DNA from: Berberis thunbergii
Taxonomy: Eukaryota; Streptophyta; Magnoliopsida; Ranunculales; Berberidaceae
Assembly: GCA_003290165.1 (NCBI GenBank)
Contig: QNQO01002075.1
Coordinates: 1 to 64,000 of the forward strand
Length of the DNA stretch: 64,000 nt
Direction of reading: 5' to 3'
Below the pieces are notes generated by a model. That model saw only the letters and a list, made by a program, of their open reading frames with translations, made no database searches and was not told where the DNA came from. Numbering within the stretch: the stretch's first letter is position 1; each line of letters opens with the position of its first letter. The translations under genes were made by a program, and so were the position numbers. Positions 21,639-36,164 of the stretch are shown piece by piece.

Positions 21639-23476
21639 CTGATGTTTGAATGTTATCGACACTCTCTCATCATTTTTGTTCATGTAATTAGATAGAGTAG
21701 AGAGAGCAAACACAAATGCAGCGCGTCCAAGTAATGTTAGGAAGATAATAGAAGTGCAGATAACAATAGATGTCCAAACACTGCAACATCGTACAATGTT
21801 GCTAAGATGAAAAAACCAATCTCCGATATGAAAACTAGTCAGGCATGTATATATTTTTACCTGTCTTTGTTCATCTTCCACTTTTCAATGTCATGAGCAT
21901 CCATTCCCACATACAGAAAGATGATAATGTCTCTGCAATAAAAGACATTGTTGGAAAAGCATGTCTGCAAAAGGTGAAGGTATAGGAGAATGAGAAAACC
22001 CCAATGTGTGAATTTAAAATTTGAATAATTTTTTAATAGAAGTAATGTTAAGAAATGACATGAACCAATTCAGCCATACTTGGTTGTGATTCTTGAGCTT
22101 TCGGTGACGTTATGCCATGCATAATGTGACATGATAATTCCACAAAGAAAGACGGTAAGAATGCCACTCAGGTTTAGCAACTGCAGCAGGGAAATTAAGT
22201 GTAAGGATACAAACAATAGGTTTTAAACCTTAACCCAAAAAATGAATTTTGTTTCTTACCTCTGCCAACATATATGATAGATATGCTCCTAAGACCATTA
22301 GCGCAATTTCACGGTCAGTAGAATGTCTGTAAAAAGAAAAATGGTTTAGCCTTCTACTGTAACAGTAGACTAGGAGGCTTGGCTATTCCCTGAACATTCA
22401 TAATGAGAGAGGATCACAAAATTTACTTAGCCAAATATAAGGTTTTAAGAGCATATGAAGTCAAAAGCCCCACCTACATGAAAGAAGAAACACATCAACC
22501 AAAAATGCAGAACAAACACAATCAAACACAACGGGCATTTAGTTCGTGTTTACTTACAGCAACACCAAGACAGGTACTAGTAGAAAATAGATATAAAAAA
22601 TCTCCAATTATCTGAGTCACTGTCCAGCCATCAAGCTTTGATATATCGAGCTTTTGAATTGCTTTCAATAGAACAACTGAAGTGGCATCATTTACCACGC
22701 CTTCTTTAAAAACTAGACTATACAAAAGGGGTGTCTCATCTTGGTTTAGCACCTATAAATACCAAGAAAAAAAATATCTCTTGACATGCTTATGATGCAA
22801 TAATGATAGGTGATCAAGCGCTTAGTTAAGTAGAGTCAATGTGACAAACCTGAAGTGTGCAGACAGTATCGGTTGATGAAAAGATTGTACCAATGGCTGA
22901 ACCAAAAGAACATTAAGAAAAAAAAATATTTTAGCTGACAATTGAACGAAAAATATAAATTAAAAATGGTGAATGGCCATATCAGATACGAAGATCAAAT
23001 AAAAGGAATAAGAATCGAACCAAGATAGTCACATATACTTAGTCCAACGAACCCAATCTTCGAAAAAACCCACCAACTGCCTAGATCATATTATTTCAGT
23101 AAGTTAAAAGGACTTAGAAGCAAAACCAAATAAACATTCCAAAAGGTTGAAAATGAAACTATGGAGATGGAAACAACAATCACCTGCAACTATGATTCCT
23201 GATGAAATGAAAAGCCCGAACACGCCAAATAACATTATAGTTGAAAAGTTCCGAAAGAAATGTTTTTTCTTCACCTGAAATCTGTTGAAACAAGGAGTCT
23301 AATTTTGAATAAACATAAATTTCTTGAGTGTGTAATTTTCTATGAAGTAGAACTTACCCTGCATTGAAGATTATGGGGGGAAGGAGATATATGAAGAACA
23401 ATTCTTCGTCAAATCTGAGAATGTGTGAACTTGTGCCATTACTCGAAAATAAGATAATCGTTCCCGTAATAACTCC
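21639..23476 (-). pseudogene. NHX: Captured NHX-type Na+(K+)/H+ antiporter, eight exons without both ends
   Basis: NHX antiporters exchange Na+ or K+ for H+ at the tonoplast or endosomes. Minus-strand exons in order: 23476-23358 (FDEELFFIYLLPPIIFNAG, the amiloride-binding segment), 23281-23184 (FQVKKKHFFRNFSTIMLFG), 23080-23020, 22896-22850 (AIGTIFSSTDTVCTLQ), 22752-22558 (VLNQDETPLLYSLVF then EGVVNDATSV), 22326-22260 (HSTDREIALMVLGAYLSYML), 22180-22080 (LSGILTVFLCGIIMSHY and HNVTESSRITTK), 21933-21861 (FLYVGMDAHDIEKW) and 21780-21639 (GRAAFVFALSTLSNYMNK). That makes nine segments, one with weaker identity, so eight are firm. Splice signals are mostly intact. The first membrane segments and the C-terminal tail are missing. 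The interior frame is largely open, suggesting recent capture or low decay. Confidence 0.9.
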
Positions 23477-23999
23477 CTGAATAAAACGACGCCATTTAAA
23501 ATAATTGTTCCCGCGATAACTCATTCAACATGCAGATGGACCTTGAAGATCAACAACATGGATTGCATTCAACAAATTTGGCATTGCCAACAAATTTCTC
23601 CAACTCTTTGACGTATATTGCATTCAAGACATGTACATCACAAAGTGCAACCCTGGATGCCTGTAGACTAACACTTGCCCAGAAATTTGTCCATCACCAC
23701 TGTATTTTAGAAAATATAGACCTTAGATGCCCCTATCAATCATCAAGTTCCACATGAGTTCTACACCATACGAAGAAATCACCAACGTCCAAATCCCCCA
23801 TCTTATCTCATTTTGGATCACTTTTGTAAAGTTTCACCCCAGTCCTGTATTTGAAGCATAATGAAAGTCTGATCTCTGTTGCAGGGTTCAATGATCCATG
23901 ACAAGCGCAAGAGAATTGATGGATAGGATCTACAACCTCTAATTCTATCGCAATGACATTCCTTTCCCAATCACAAACTTTGTATCTCCTTGACACTGA
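23477..23999. other. Spacer between NHX fragment and transposase genes
   Basis: No supported gene. The ORF at 23530-23757 lacks family features. Confidence 0.45.
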
Positions 24000-25408
24000 A
24001 GAAACGAGATTGCTTGGAGAAGGAAACCTCGCAACACCTTGAGAAGATGATGGTAATGGAGATGGTGGTAATGGAGATGGACGTAATGTAGATGGTGGTA
24101 ATGGAGATGGAGGTAATCGATTTTCTGGTTGCCTTGTCGATTGTGCACGGGATGATGGTGTATCTTCAGTTATGTGAACAACTCCTTGTATTCCCTCACA
24201 TGTTGATGGTCTTACATAAGTTCAACTTTCAAGTCTCTCTCGTATCCATCTAACATTTTCTTCCAATCTTTCATATTTTTCTTCCCTTTTTTGGCTTCCA
24301 ATGTTTTTTCCAATAGCAATGAACGAGCGGGAAGTGCAACATCATACTTCCTTTTAGAGACAATGGTTCCAACACAACGAGTACGTCCCCTCGCTTCTTG
24401 GCCAAACACTTGGCTTAGAGGATCATCATCAATACTGAGATCATTGGTACCCTGAGTTGAAGATTCTTGCAAGGCAGCTTTTTTTGCTTTAACTTGTTCC
24501 TTCAACAGAATGAAACAATAAAATAAATCAGGACACAAAGAATATTCATACAACTACAAAGTAAATTAAGAATTGGGTATAAAAGACATCATTGGGCACA
24601 TACCATACATTGTTCAGAACCATGCGTAGGTTTTTCATCCTTTCCAGTGTGACATGCAATCCATATGTCAGTGTGTGTGACTGGTTCCCCATCAGGGTTC
24701 TTCTCAACCTATATACTTGAAAGATTATTCTCAGCCTATATAGTTAAATGGTATATAATATTGTACTAGTAGCTAGAAACTCAATTACCATTTCATACTC
24801 TACTTCTGCAGCACTCTTTTGGCCACCCCCCCATACATACTTTGAAGCCTTTTTGTTTTTTGCATTTTGGGCTCTAATTGCCTTCGCTTCAGGGGTGCTC
24901 TCATAGCGAACAAACTCCTTCCAATCCTCCTCTCTTACACCATTTGGAACATTTTTCTCTTGTTCCTCAATGGTAGGATACTTATCCAAATAATTCTTCC
25001 TAAGATCTGCCTTGAACCTTCTATAATATTCAGGCATTTTCAAATGCACACTCTTTTTCACATAACTTGGGATGTCGTATTCACGCTGCAAATAAGCCAT
25101 TGAGATATAAGTTGAAAATAAAATAAGACATTTTGAAAATCAATGATGTAAAATCTCACCTTGAGGCCATTCCACACATCCTCTTTGTAGTTGTCAGTAA
25201 CATGGTGCCAACCCTTGAATTTGATGGGCACAAGGGTTTCAACAAGCTTTCCAATGTTTTTCTTGAAATTTCTAGCACCAAGTCCAACTGCTAAACCGTG
25301 GAGGTTGAACTGTATGGTCTGTTTAACTTCAATGTCATCATTTGTAGATCTAGTGACATCAATGGTGGAGTGATTGTCGCGAGTACTATCCATTTCTATC
25401 AATGACAT
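24000..25408 (-). pseudogene. CACTA-1 Transposase_24 (En/Spm-like second protein) gene
   Basis: Minus-strand exons from 25408 to about 24000. N-terminal part: IQFNLHGLAVGLGARNFKKN and VPIKFKGWHHV. Second exon (25100-24744): REYDIPSYVKKSVHLKMPEY, then RAQNAKNKKASKYVWGGG. A short exon near 24710-24604 has DGEPVTHTDIWIACHTGKD. The last exon (24553-24212) has DDDPLSQVFGQEARGRTRCV. These are in the usual order for the plant Transposase_24 family (Ptta/En/Spm). A run of 18-bp repeats at 24049-24118 falls in the 3' part. It probably acts with TNP2 in transposition, as paired genes do in En/Spm. Coding potential looks better kept than in TNP2; I have not verified that every exon is open. Confidence 0.8.
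24049..24118. repeat. Short tandem repeat (GGTAATGGAGAT type)
   Basis: About four imperfect 18-bp units GATGGTGGTAATGGA(GAT). On the minus strand they would encode a His-rich run. Confidence 0.7.
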
Positions 25409-25673
25409 TATAGATATTAACCATTATCAAACAAAAAGAAATAAGAATCAACTATATACACCACATTTATAGATAATTTCCTTCCACAACATATCACCAC
25501 AAATAGATTTTTATAAAGCATTGGAAAAGCCAATCTGAATACATAGCTACAAAGCTTCCCTTTCCCAACTCAAAAGTCAAAATAAGAAACAAAGACAAAA
25601 TATTTGGTCTCAACCAAAGAGGATGACTAAAATAGCATTAGAAATGCATCAAAAAATATTGTAGCATAGTCAA
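25409..25673. other. Gap between the two transposase genes
   Basis: AT-rich, no coding signal. The 5' leader of the Transposase_24 gene would lie here, read on the minus strand. Confidence 0.4.
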
Positions 25674-28600
25674 TTAAAATTCTAGTAAGCTCTTCAGGTT
25701 GGGATTGTCTTTCAAGATGCTTTGATACACAGTGGGAATTTCCTTTTTATCGACATTAGTGTTCAAGCCTCTTTGAGTATGTAGAACTACGTGCCACCCG
25801 TCATTTGATTGATCTTTCGAATAAAATACCCCACTTGCTTCTTGAGCTAAAATGAATGGATCCTCTTCCACCTTTCTTTTGTCTTTTAGCTTCGACAAGT
25901 TTACCATCTCATGGTTCCAAATTGGGTCCACCTTATATGCATTTTTCTTATCTTCCATTTTGCCCAATCACAATAGAAGACAGTTTCTTTGAAATCTATG
26001 TAGTCTAGCACCAGTATGTCTCTAACAACTCCATACCATTTGACTAGTTGGTCCTTTGGCCTCTTATCTTTCTTACTAGCAACAAAATGAGCAATGGCAT
26101 CCATGGAGACACCACTATCTTGTTTCACCCAAATATGCATCCAAAGAACTTGTCGCAAATGTGAAACCATTTACACAATATTTTGGATATCGGGTTGCCA
26201 AAAATTGTGGACCTTTGGCTAACCTCCAAAGTTTGGTATTTGTTTCCCCAGCCTTCTCCAACTACATTGTAAAACAAATCATCTTAGAACTGAAATCTGA
26301 AAATAAAAAAAATTATATATGTATATATATATGAATAAATACACATTATAATATACCTCATCACACAACCAAGGAATAAAATCTATAGCTTTCTCAACAT
26401 TTTTCCTTGACCTTTTTTTTTACTTTGTGTAGCCAACTCCATGCAATATTCATTGTATTTTCTGCACAAGTTACCATATTATCATAATTCTATATTTCTA
26501 GTTATAAAAAAAGACTAAAATATTATATATCTTACTCTTCCCAATCACTCGAATCAACAAGTGCATTGAAAACCCATCTTCGAGCTTGTTTAAATTGTAC
26601 ATTATTTAGCATATAGTTTTTTTCCTTTATCCAATGGCTTTTCATCGGCATACTCATCATCTACATCAAGCCACTCCTCTTGACTGTGTTTGTGAGTTCC
26701 GAACCGTGGCTTTCTCATATACTCCATGCAATATGTAACAGATTCATCTACAAGGTATGATTCTGCTATTGATCATTCTATGTATCTGAAATTTTTAGCA
26801 TAGTCTTTGTATCGTTTCATTAACCTATCAATCATAAGTAAAATGATAAATTAGTATATAATATAATAAGATAACGTGATGACGTGCACTAAAATTACAA
26901 AATTTATTTACCGCTCAAAGGGATACATCCATCGATATCGAACTGGACCACCAAGCATCGCTTCCTCGGTTAGATGAGCCATGCAATGCACACTTATAAC
27001 AAAGAATGAAGGCGGAAGCTCCTTTTCAAGGACACACATTGCCTCAATCACACCTTTGTGTGCCAAATGAAGATCTGTTTTGTCGATCACTTTAGCACAT
27101 AAGATATTAAAGAATAAGCTAATTCTTTGAATAGAAATTCTTAAATCTTTATCCTTCTTGTCACGAAAAACATGTCTAAGCAAAACTGTAAGTAAATGTT
27201 GCATAATGACATGGTAATCATGTGACTTCAGTCCTCTTAGCTCCTGGGGATTGCCAAGAACACAATTACTCAACTTGGATGAAATCCACTCGGCAATTTC
27301 AACTCTTTTAGTGTATTCATAAATACTTGTTTTTCTTTCTTGGTCAAGGCAAATGATGCTTTTGGCATTGAAGTTTTTCCCGTTTCATTGTCATGGCTCA
27401 ACCAGTATCTCTTATGAGTTCCCATGTCTTCCATATCTTTTCGAGCATTCTCACCATCCTTTGTTTCTTAGAGACATTCAACAATATATGTTCAATAAGT
27501 GTTCAATGACATTCTTTTCAGTATGCATCACATCAATATTATGTCGTAGCTCAACAAACTTCCAGTACGGCAAATCAAATAAAATGGACCTTCTAGACCA
27601 CGGTGGCGCAATGTTATTTGTTGGTTCATCATTGACGTTATCATTATCAACCATATTCTTGCGCTTTTGCCCACTAACCCTACCTTGTGTAGAACTACCT
27701 TCCAAAATTTCCACTATCCTTCGTTCAACTTCTTCGCCAGATAACCATCGTGGAGCACGACGATGTTCAACATCTTTGTTGAATCCCTTGTCATCTCTAA
27801 ACTTGTGTTTTGTAGGTAAAAAACGTCGATGGCCTCTATAGCATATCTTTCGACTGTTTGAAAGACGTTCAGATTCTACATCATCAACACAAATAGGGCA
27901 TGCATTATAACCATGAACATTACAATCAGCTAGAGTCCCATAAGCAGGAAAGTCATGGATACCCCAAAACAACATTGCTTTCAACCAAAAATTGCTTTTA
28001 GTACACACATCCCAAGTTGAAACACCATCTGCCCACAATTCCTTCAACTCTTCTACTAATGGCTCCAGGTAAACATCAATATTCTTTTCGGGTGCTTTTG
28101 GCCTTGATATTAACAAGGTTAACAAACAAAACTCCTTTTTCATGCATAAAGAAGGTGGAAGATTCAAAAGTGCTATTATTATTGGCCAACAACTATAAGC
28201 ATTACTTAGATTTCCACGTTGGTTAAAACCATCAGTCGATATTGCAAGTCTCAAATTCCTACTATCAGAGGAAAACTCTGGCCATCTCATATTTGTTAAA
28301 GTCCATTGTGCTGAATCACATGGATGTCTCATTAAATTCCCATCTGAACAAGCATCCTTGTGCCAAGTCATTGCTTCACCAATCCACGGTATGCTAAAAA
28401 ATCTTTTCAACCTTGGAATCAATGGAAAATACTTTACAACCTTTTTAACTTCTTTCGTGTATACCTGGCCGAAGTCGTTGTCATCAACATCCACACGAAC
28501 CTTATACCTACTTGAACCACATTTTGGACAACCAACCAGACCCTCATATTCTTTCCAATAGAGTATGCATCCATTGGCACATGCATGTATTGTTTTACAT

Positions 28601-29315
28601 TCCATCCCCATTCTTTAATTGTGTTTTTCATGTTTGGGTAGTTATCTGGCAAATTACAATCATCCGGCAATAAGGTTTTTAGCCATTTTAACAACATCGT
28701 CACACTATTACCACTCCAACTAAAACGAGTCTTGAAATTCTGCAATTCAATAATGGTGGACAACATGGTCTTATCCTTAGGACACCCATTGTACAAAGGC
28801 ACAATCGCTTTTTCCTTATACTTTTGATACTTCTTGTTTATAACTGTCTCAGGTTCACAAGAACGTTCCAGACCACCTTCTGGATTACCGCCAAAACATT
28901 CTTCGACGGTGTCATTCAAGTCATTTATCCCATCATCAGCCTCCACAGTTTGCATGTTGAGAAATACATCATCAACTAGCTCGCTCATCCTAGGATATTC
29001 ACAGACATCATCAGGTTCAACCACTTCAGTCATAGGTACACCAATCACATGCTTGTTTATATTCTCTCCATGATGTATCCACGTGACATAATTGGTATCA
29101 ATGCCATGGCTTAACAAATGAACACCTATGTCGTCAACACTAATGTTTCCCCTCGAGTTCCTACATCGAACACATGGGCAAGGAAAAAGACTCTCTCCAT
29201 TTGCATTATCCTCATAAAACTGTTGGAATTGTCTAACGCCGTTTATATACATTGCACTTCCCCGTTTGTTCATCCATGACTTGTCTAAAGGAATTGTTGA
29301 CATTTCTACACACAA
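25674..29315 (-). pseudogene. TNP2: CACTA-1 TNP2 transposase, frameshifted
   Basis: The catalytic protein of En/Spm elements. Order on the minus strand: transposase-associated zinc domain (from 29315; MSTIPLDKSWMNKRG, then PCPCVRCRN), TNP2 core (28611-27478; CKTIHACANGCILYWKEYEG, WHKDACSDGNLMRHPCDSAQ, LAISTDGFNQRGNLSNAYSC), DUF4218 (27273-26908; LKSHDYHVIMQHLL and PPSFFVISVHCMAHL) and DUF4216 (26170-25674; YIDFKETVFYCDWAKW and EASGVFYSKDQSNDGWHVVL). The Asp of STDGFN is the likely first catalytic acid. The frame breaks near 28610 (after TIKEWG), so the zinc domain and core are not joined. Further frame changes lie between the later blocks, some of which may be introns. Likely inactive as read. 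Confidence 0.88.
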
Positions 29316-31921
29316 AAAATTAAAAGATTAACTTTAGTCATTGACCGAAGAAATCTAAATTGCTTGAAAATTATTGACCAATCTAATGAACTTCAATTCA
29401 TCCAGTTGTGTTGTTGTATTTGTTTATGGTACATTATACAATGTTTCATTGACCTTCTTTCTACATTCCCCAATCCAACTCAATTACTTGAGTTACATTG
29501 GATCTCCTATCCAAACTAATTGTTTCTAAAATACCACAATCATGCTTATTGCTGATCTTAGAAAAAACCAAAATAAAAATATATAAGGACAAACTAAGAA
29601 GTTGTCCTCTACTGGCTTCTGGTGTGTTAGCCGTGCCTTGCCTTGCCAATGTCACATGTTCATGTTGGAGAACTATCTATGGTTTGCAGTAATATACTGC
29701 ATAGTGTTAAATTGTTAGGGTTAAACACAGGTGTTATGGATATTTTGAGCTCCATATATATATAATACATTTTGGAAGTCAAAAAAAAAAATGCACACAA
29801 TGATAACCATGAAACCTTGTTATTAAGTTTGAATACATAATAAAATAACGAGTCATTTCGTTTTTATGCCAATAAAAAACGAGGGAGTAGAGATTATATT
29901 TGTATTTGTGATAGAATATTTGGGCCTCCCCTCCCCTCCACTCCACTCGACTACTTGTTTTCTTGTTTGCTATTTCTATCTGCATCATGGAGTCAACTTG
30001 TTTTATGTGGTTATTAGGTAACAATCTTGATTCTTGAGGAGCAAATGTTTATGCTCATGATCAGTCGCTACAATGCTTCTTTATTTATTATTATTATTAT
30101 TCATTATGAAAATCAAAATTACAAGTTAAAAAAGAAGTTTGTAGTGGGCCGGGGAACTGGAAGTATACAGAATCCGGGTTGAGATTTTTAAAATGCTAAA
30201 CTTGTCTCATCCCATCTTCATTCATGAACAAGGATGAAACCCCCATTGTTTATTATTGACGCTCAAAGTCCAAATGGCATAGTTTTACCTTTCTTTCTAC
30301 CCTAACAAAATTTGAGCACCCAACCCAAGTCTTACCATCATGGTCTAGCCATGCAAAGCAAAACTAGTGCACCAAACCAAACACCAACTTACAAAAAAGT
30401 TAACAGAGCACCACCAACTTTATTTTTGCTGAGTTCCATTTAAAAATGAGAGAGATAGCACATTAGGCAAAAGATTCTACATTCTGAATTTCATTCTTTT
30501 GAAGAAAAAAGAAAAAAGGAAATTAGCACCAATCATTCAAAAACAACTATCAAACCTCATATAAAATACTATATAATAAACTGGTGTCGTATTTTTCACT
30601 TTTCAACTTAAAAGTTGATTTCTTTTTTACCCATTGAAAAACCCAAAACAAAGAAGAAAGAAAGAGACACACAAACCCCAATTTCAATTCAACTCAACTC
30701 AACATAACATAACATTAGTTTCATCATCAGTTGGATCATAAAACCAACCTCCCCAACACATTTTTTCCTCTTTCTCCAACTTTTATTTTTTATTTCTCGT
30801 CTAACATTGTTCTTCTCACAACACTCTAAATGCATCCAAGGAACTCTTAAGTTAATCAAATCAATATAGACTGGGGTTTAAATGTTGTATAATCTGTTTT
30901 TTGCACAACTTTTCATGATGAGAAATGAAACTATCTCCACAACCCAGATAGGTGCGAAGTTCCCTACTAAAGGTAAACAACTTTTCATTGTCAGTTAAGT
31001 AGCTTTAGATCATGATTTTACAATAGAGAGTAGGCTCTCTAGAATTTGGGGTAGTATATATAGTAGAGAGAAGGTTTTTATTGTACTACACAGTTGTAGA
31101 TCTTTGTTTACAGAGCCTTAGCTCCTTAGAAGGACAAGTCAGCAATTGGGATTCTTAGCTCGACTTTCTGGGGCCTTTCATGGCCGGCCTATTAGATTTT
31201 TGTTTCTGTTTTATTCTTATATCACTTATTTATATTGTTTCAGCAATTGGCATCATATTGATAATCATCAATATACGTATTAATCATATAAACCACTTGC
31301 ATGCATCTCCATTATAATTTTTCTTAAGGTCTTCAGTGACAAACATGGAATGATGCACTCCTAAATGAGCTAACATGGGTGAGGCTAGCTAATGAAAGTT
31401 GTAATACTGCTGCAGAAATAAAATTTGAAATGGTTCTGGAATTAAAACCAAAAAAATGAACAATGTAGCTAGTAGTTTCTAATGCATGTACATCTAAATA
31501 CAATTACCTAAACTAGCATATGATTTACAGAAAACCCACCACATACACTGTTAAGTTTATTATAAATTTTAGAATATCAAGTAAATGCCCATCTGTACCA
31601 TGTCAAAGCTGAGTGATACATGCACTTGCAAACTACTACTACTACAACACAGGACTTGCATGACAAGCTGAGAACAAAGAGATGAGTGGTTGACTTGAGT
31701 ATAAGGGTAGGGACAGTCATAATAACATTGCCCTAAACGCCCATTTTAATTAATTACTCGTTCATCAACTTACCCAGCTCATCTCCTAACTCAGTTAATT
31801 AAGTTAAGCAACCTAGCTACTAATCTTTGAAGAAGAAAATAATAAAATAATAATAATTGAAGACCACACACATCTCCTGATGAGTACAAACCTAGCTAAT
31901 TACATTATGTTATGAACTGAC

Positions 31922-32015
31922 CTTTTTGTGATGAAGTTTCTGCAGAATTGGAGAATCAAGCAGTGCACTCTCAGTACCAAGGTCAGAGTGGATGAATTTC
32001 TGAATGTTTTGTAAC
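31922..32015 (-). pseudogene. Possible captured exon, unidentified
   Basis: A 94-bp minus-strand segment with a CAG acceptor and GTCAGT donor. It is open throughout and encodes LQNIQKFIHSDLGTESALLD and SPILQKLHHKK. The composition is typical of real protein, but I cannot name the family. It shares the orientation of the other fragments in CACTA-1. Confidence 0.4.
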
Positions 32016-35000
32016 CTGGCAAGACACATTCAAGTCAAGAACAGTGGATTATTGAAGATACAGAACTTCATCAAGCATATACCATATATTTTCGAACGTG
32101 TATTGAAAACTCCAAGCATAAACTTCATATAGCATATACCATACAAAACTTCATCAAGCATAAACTACAATTCCTATGCTAAATTATAATATATATATGT
32201 ATATATGTGGACATATATACATATATACATTTGGTGGCCTTCTATTCCTTCAGACAATATTATGTGGAATGCTGTAATCAGGGTGTTTCACTTCTAAAGC
32301 ACCAAGTGAAGAGGAAAAGTAAAATTCGCATGCATCACATATATTTTCTTTCTCAAGCAATATTGGATTTGTATCTTCTTCTGAGAAAGAAAACTCATAA
32401 AATGACTAGATATTCAAACCCTCAACTGTAGTAACTTAATAAGAAGACTGACCAAATCCACCATAAGACACCCATAGGCAGTTACCCTCATCGCTAAAAG
32501 CTATATCATCACAGGTTTCTGTTTATGTCTCAATTACTCCTACTCTTTACTATTTTAATAATGGACTGTTTATCCTCAGTGCACACTATGCCACACAGCT
32601 AAGATTACGAGACTCGGAAAAAAATTACAGCCAAAAGGCCCAAAACTAGCTATAACTTGTAGAAGGTACCTGTTTAGGTGTACATATTATAAACAAGAAG
32701 GTTTCCTGGTACTTCTCGTAGAACCTAGATATTCCCAGCTATAGATGATACTACAATGCTTCTAGCATATTCACACGCAGAACCGATAATGATATATACA
32801 AAGTAATAGGTGACATAGCTCAGGGATACTTTCTAGGACTGTTATTTCTGATCCTATGTGCATTTAGTGATCATACAAATGTTTCACTCTTATTAACAAG
32901 AGTATACGTTTCTGCCATAACAAGAACTTGAAAACTTCAAACGTAGAAGAGGACACATAAAACTCGTGGGTTTTCCTACATGGCCTGATGTTTGAAACTA
33001 TTGAGGTCAAACATATTCCCAAAAATCGACAATATGGAAAGGAATTAATAAATTATATGTTTGAAACAACTCTCTTATTTCTTGAATTCGCTGAACAGTT
33101 TACTCTTCACATGTTCACCTCTTGTTTCATTGAGATGTCAATTTGTACTTCTAAATTCTAGGTTCTAAACCATCACAGTTCTAACTTATACGATTGACTG
33201 CCTTCTGCTCTACTAGGGATTCTTCTATATGAAATGCTTTATGGATACACACCCTTCAGAGAAAGACGAGGCAAAAGACATTTGCTAATGTTATGTAGAA
33301 GGATCTCAAATTTCCTGGAAGCATTTCGGTGAGAATTTACAATCACTTATGTTCATTCTTGTACTATTTCAGTAAATCGGATGATTCTATGCAGAATAAA
33401 AGAATTTGATCACACAGATATGGTCAAATATGCAAAGGGAACTAAGACATATAACAAATTCATGCTCCAATAAATAGACAGGAGAAGAAATGAACAGAAA
33501 AAGGTTTTTATCACAATAAGCCAAATTGTTAGTAGCTTCTTGTGTTTGTCTTCTCTCTTTATCAAAGCAAAATTAAGGCAAATCAAACCCATCACTATAA
33601 AGCTTCTATTGGGATTTCTAAAGAAAAAATGATTATCTCACAACCATCATGGGCCCACCACATTCCACTTACAAATCACAAAGCACCCAAATTGAGGGCT
33701 TTTCATTTTTTTAGTGAGTCCATGGAGGCAGCTGGTTCTCACTTGTATTCTAAGATGGTTTGGTAATAAACAGCCAACCTAGCAAGCCCTTCTTCTCTAT
33801 CAATTTTTTTTTATCAATAACATAAAAGCTACTTGTTATAGAAGCAATACCCTTTGACCTCTCTCACTTTGTAATTCATGCTCCACTAAGTGTATTATGC
33901 TTTCTTCTTATCAATTTTTTTTTACCCTTTGACCTCTCTCGCCTCAAATGCTATCAGCAGGGTTTGAACTTTACCACTGAGCAAATACCTAGTGGCACTT
34001 TTATCTTTCAACGACTTTGAAGCATAGTGATTGTCTGATACAAGTAACCATCTTGACTCAAAAGTATCTCCACATATCTTTTTCTGTTTCTGATAATTTA
34101 AAAATAATTCAAACTCTATGTCTCATTGATTATGCTTTCCAAAGATGGTTTTGTAATTATCATTAAATTTTTATTGTTTCAATACCGGATTAATCATACA
34201 AACCATACATATCAAATGCTCAACTGAGCTTGTTTAACATGGCACAAAATCATTATATAATACATAGTATATAGAAAAAGTGGTTTATTGTATACTTGAT
34301 CTTGATATAATTTTCACTTCAAGCTATAAAGCCTGTACCTTATATTTTATCAGGTCACCTATACTAGATAGCTAATAGATAATAATGTAAATGAATTAAA
34401 ATTTGGTTTGGTTTTAACAAGAAATCCACTTATAAATGTAAAATGGCAGACATATATCACTTGTGAATTTAAATTTGTTTTCATTAAAAATCAAATGTTG
34501 TCTAGGAGGCTCTCATAGATAAGCACTTAAATTTGGTTTGGATGCACACAAGGTGGGATCCACTTCATAAATAATTTGCTTAATAAGTTCACAGAAAAGC
34601 TAATTAGTGAGTTGTATAGAATAGCTTATCAGTTTTTGTAGCTATTAAGAAATGAGGAAGTCAGAATCTCCCTCGCTTTACTGGTATTCAGATCTAATTA
34701 AACAATCAAATGGACTTTGAACAAAGGTCTAATTGCAAGTTGTTTTGCACGCATTTAATTTTTTCATTTCCAGCTAATCAAACGCGGTTATCCAATCAAG
34801 CTAACTAAACTGTTCAGTCCTTTTTCTGGAAACTCGGTCTTCTTCTTTGTATTCTTCTGTTCTGTGCAATGCAGGATGACTTTGAGGATAGTATTAACAT
34901 CACTTTGAAGAAGCTTACATATCTTCTAGAACTTGACTATGTATATATATTTTTTAATTTATTTGTTATTAAAATGAACCCCGCTCCCTTTGTTTAGGAC

Positions 35001-35874
35001 GGCTAAATAAACTAAAAAGAAAATTCAAAAAAAACAAAACTGTATTTGATGTTGCAAATACAAAATATATAAAGCGGATTGGGCATAATTACTAAATGTC
35101 CTATATACAAAACATCATGTATTGTGCTATCGATAATACATTGTTAAATATTAAAATCATGAAATTAGTTTATACTCAACCAAATTGGTTCAATATAATG
35201 ATTTTGGATTTTGTTTAGCATACACACTCAACAATAACAATTTCATGGTTTTTACTTCATTTAGCATACACACTCAACTATATTGAACCAGCTTCAATAA
35301 TTTTATCATACATGTATAAAAGTTAAAGAGGCCACACAACTCATCATAATTTTGGTCGAGTCCAGGGGCCAAAACCTTTTTCTAAATCCAAGTTCACTTC
35401 TTCACTTTACATAGTTTATTTGAAATTTCACCTTTTTCTAAATCAAAATGACATCCACTTCTATAGCAAAAATTGCTATCGTGGTTCAGATAAATGTCAA
35501 TGACGGGGATACAATTATATCTCAAATAGATCGCTTGCAGGTCTCAAAGTACTGAACAAAGATAATGCGATGATCATGCTCACTTGCTCAAATAAATTAT
35601 GCAGTCAGGACTTTTGTGGCCAACCATATATTCAATTCATTAATCACTATAACAATTGAAAACAATGAAAGAATTCTGGAAGCAACAAAATACCATCAAA
35701 ACACAGTTGGAAAGTTTGTATTGAGCAACAAGGGGAGTTTAACAAGAATACTAATTATCGAACAAAATGCTCAAACAAAATGCTCATTGTAAAAAAATAA
35801 TAATCATCCAACCCTAATTTCATCCTAAATAAAAGAGAACCCTAATGAACCCTAATTTCATCATAAATAAAAGA

Positions 35875-36080
35875 GAGAGAGAGAGAAAGAGTACCTGTTC
35901 GGTTGTAGTGGCTGATCGATTTTGAAGTCGAGGAAAGTCGATTGAAGTCGAGGGAAGTCGAGGGAGGAGCAGGGAAGTCGAGGAAGGGAGTAGGGAAGAA
36001 GAAGGAGCAGGGGGGAAGTCGAGTCGAGGGAGGAAGCAGGTCAATGGAAGTCGAATGGAGGGAAGCAGTTCGAGGGAGGG
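35875..36080. repeat. GTCGAGGGAA purine-rich minisatellite
   Basis: A GAGAGA tract followed by about a dozen imperfect copies of GAAGTCGAGG(GA)AG. The ORFs found in it on both strands are repeat products. Confidence 0.75.
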
Positions 36081-36164
36081 AGCTTCGATTTTGTGAAATT
36101 GTGAAGTCGAAAGGAGGGAACGTTGAACGCCAAAAATAGCCCGTTCCCAATTTTTTTTTTCAGC

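Larger units (their letters stand above)
29316..36164. other. Large non-coding part of CACTA-1
   Basis: AT-rich DNA upstream of TNP2 in its reading sense, so promoter and leader sequences of the transposase should be at its left edge near 29320-29400. TATA-like tracts (TATATATATAATA near 29755) are present. Apart from one exon-like segment (31922-32015) and a purine-rich minisatellite (35875-36080), I find no supported gene in nearly 7 kb. Confidence 0.45.

Noticed and set aside
27353..27841. A 162-codon plus-strand ORF
   Set aside because: Antisense shadow of the TNP2 core.
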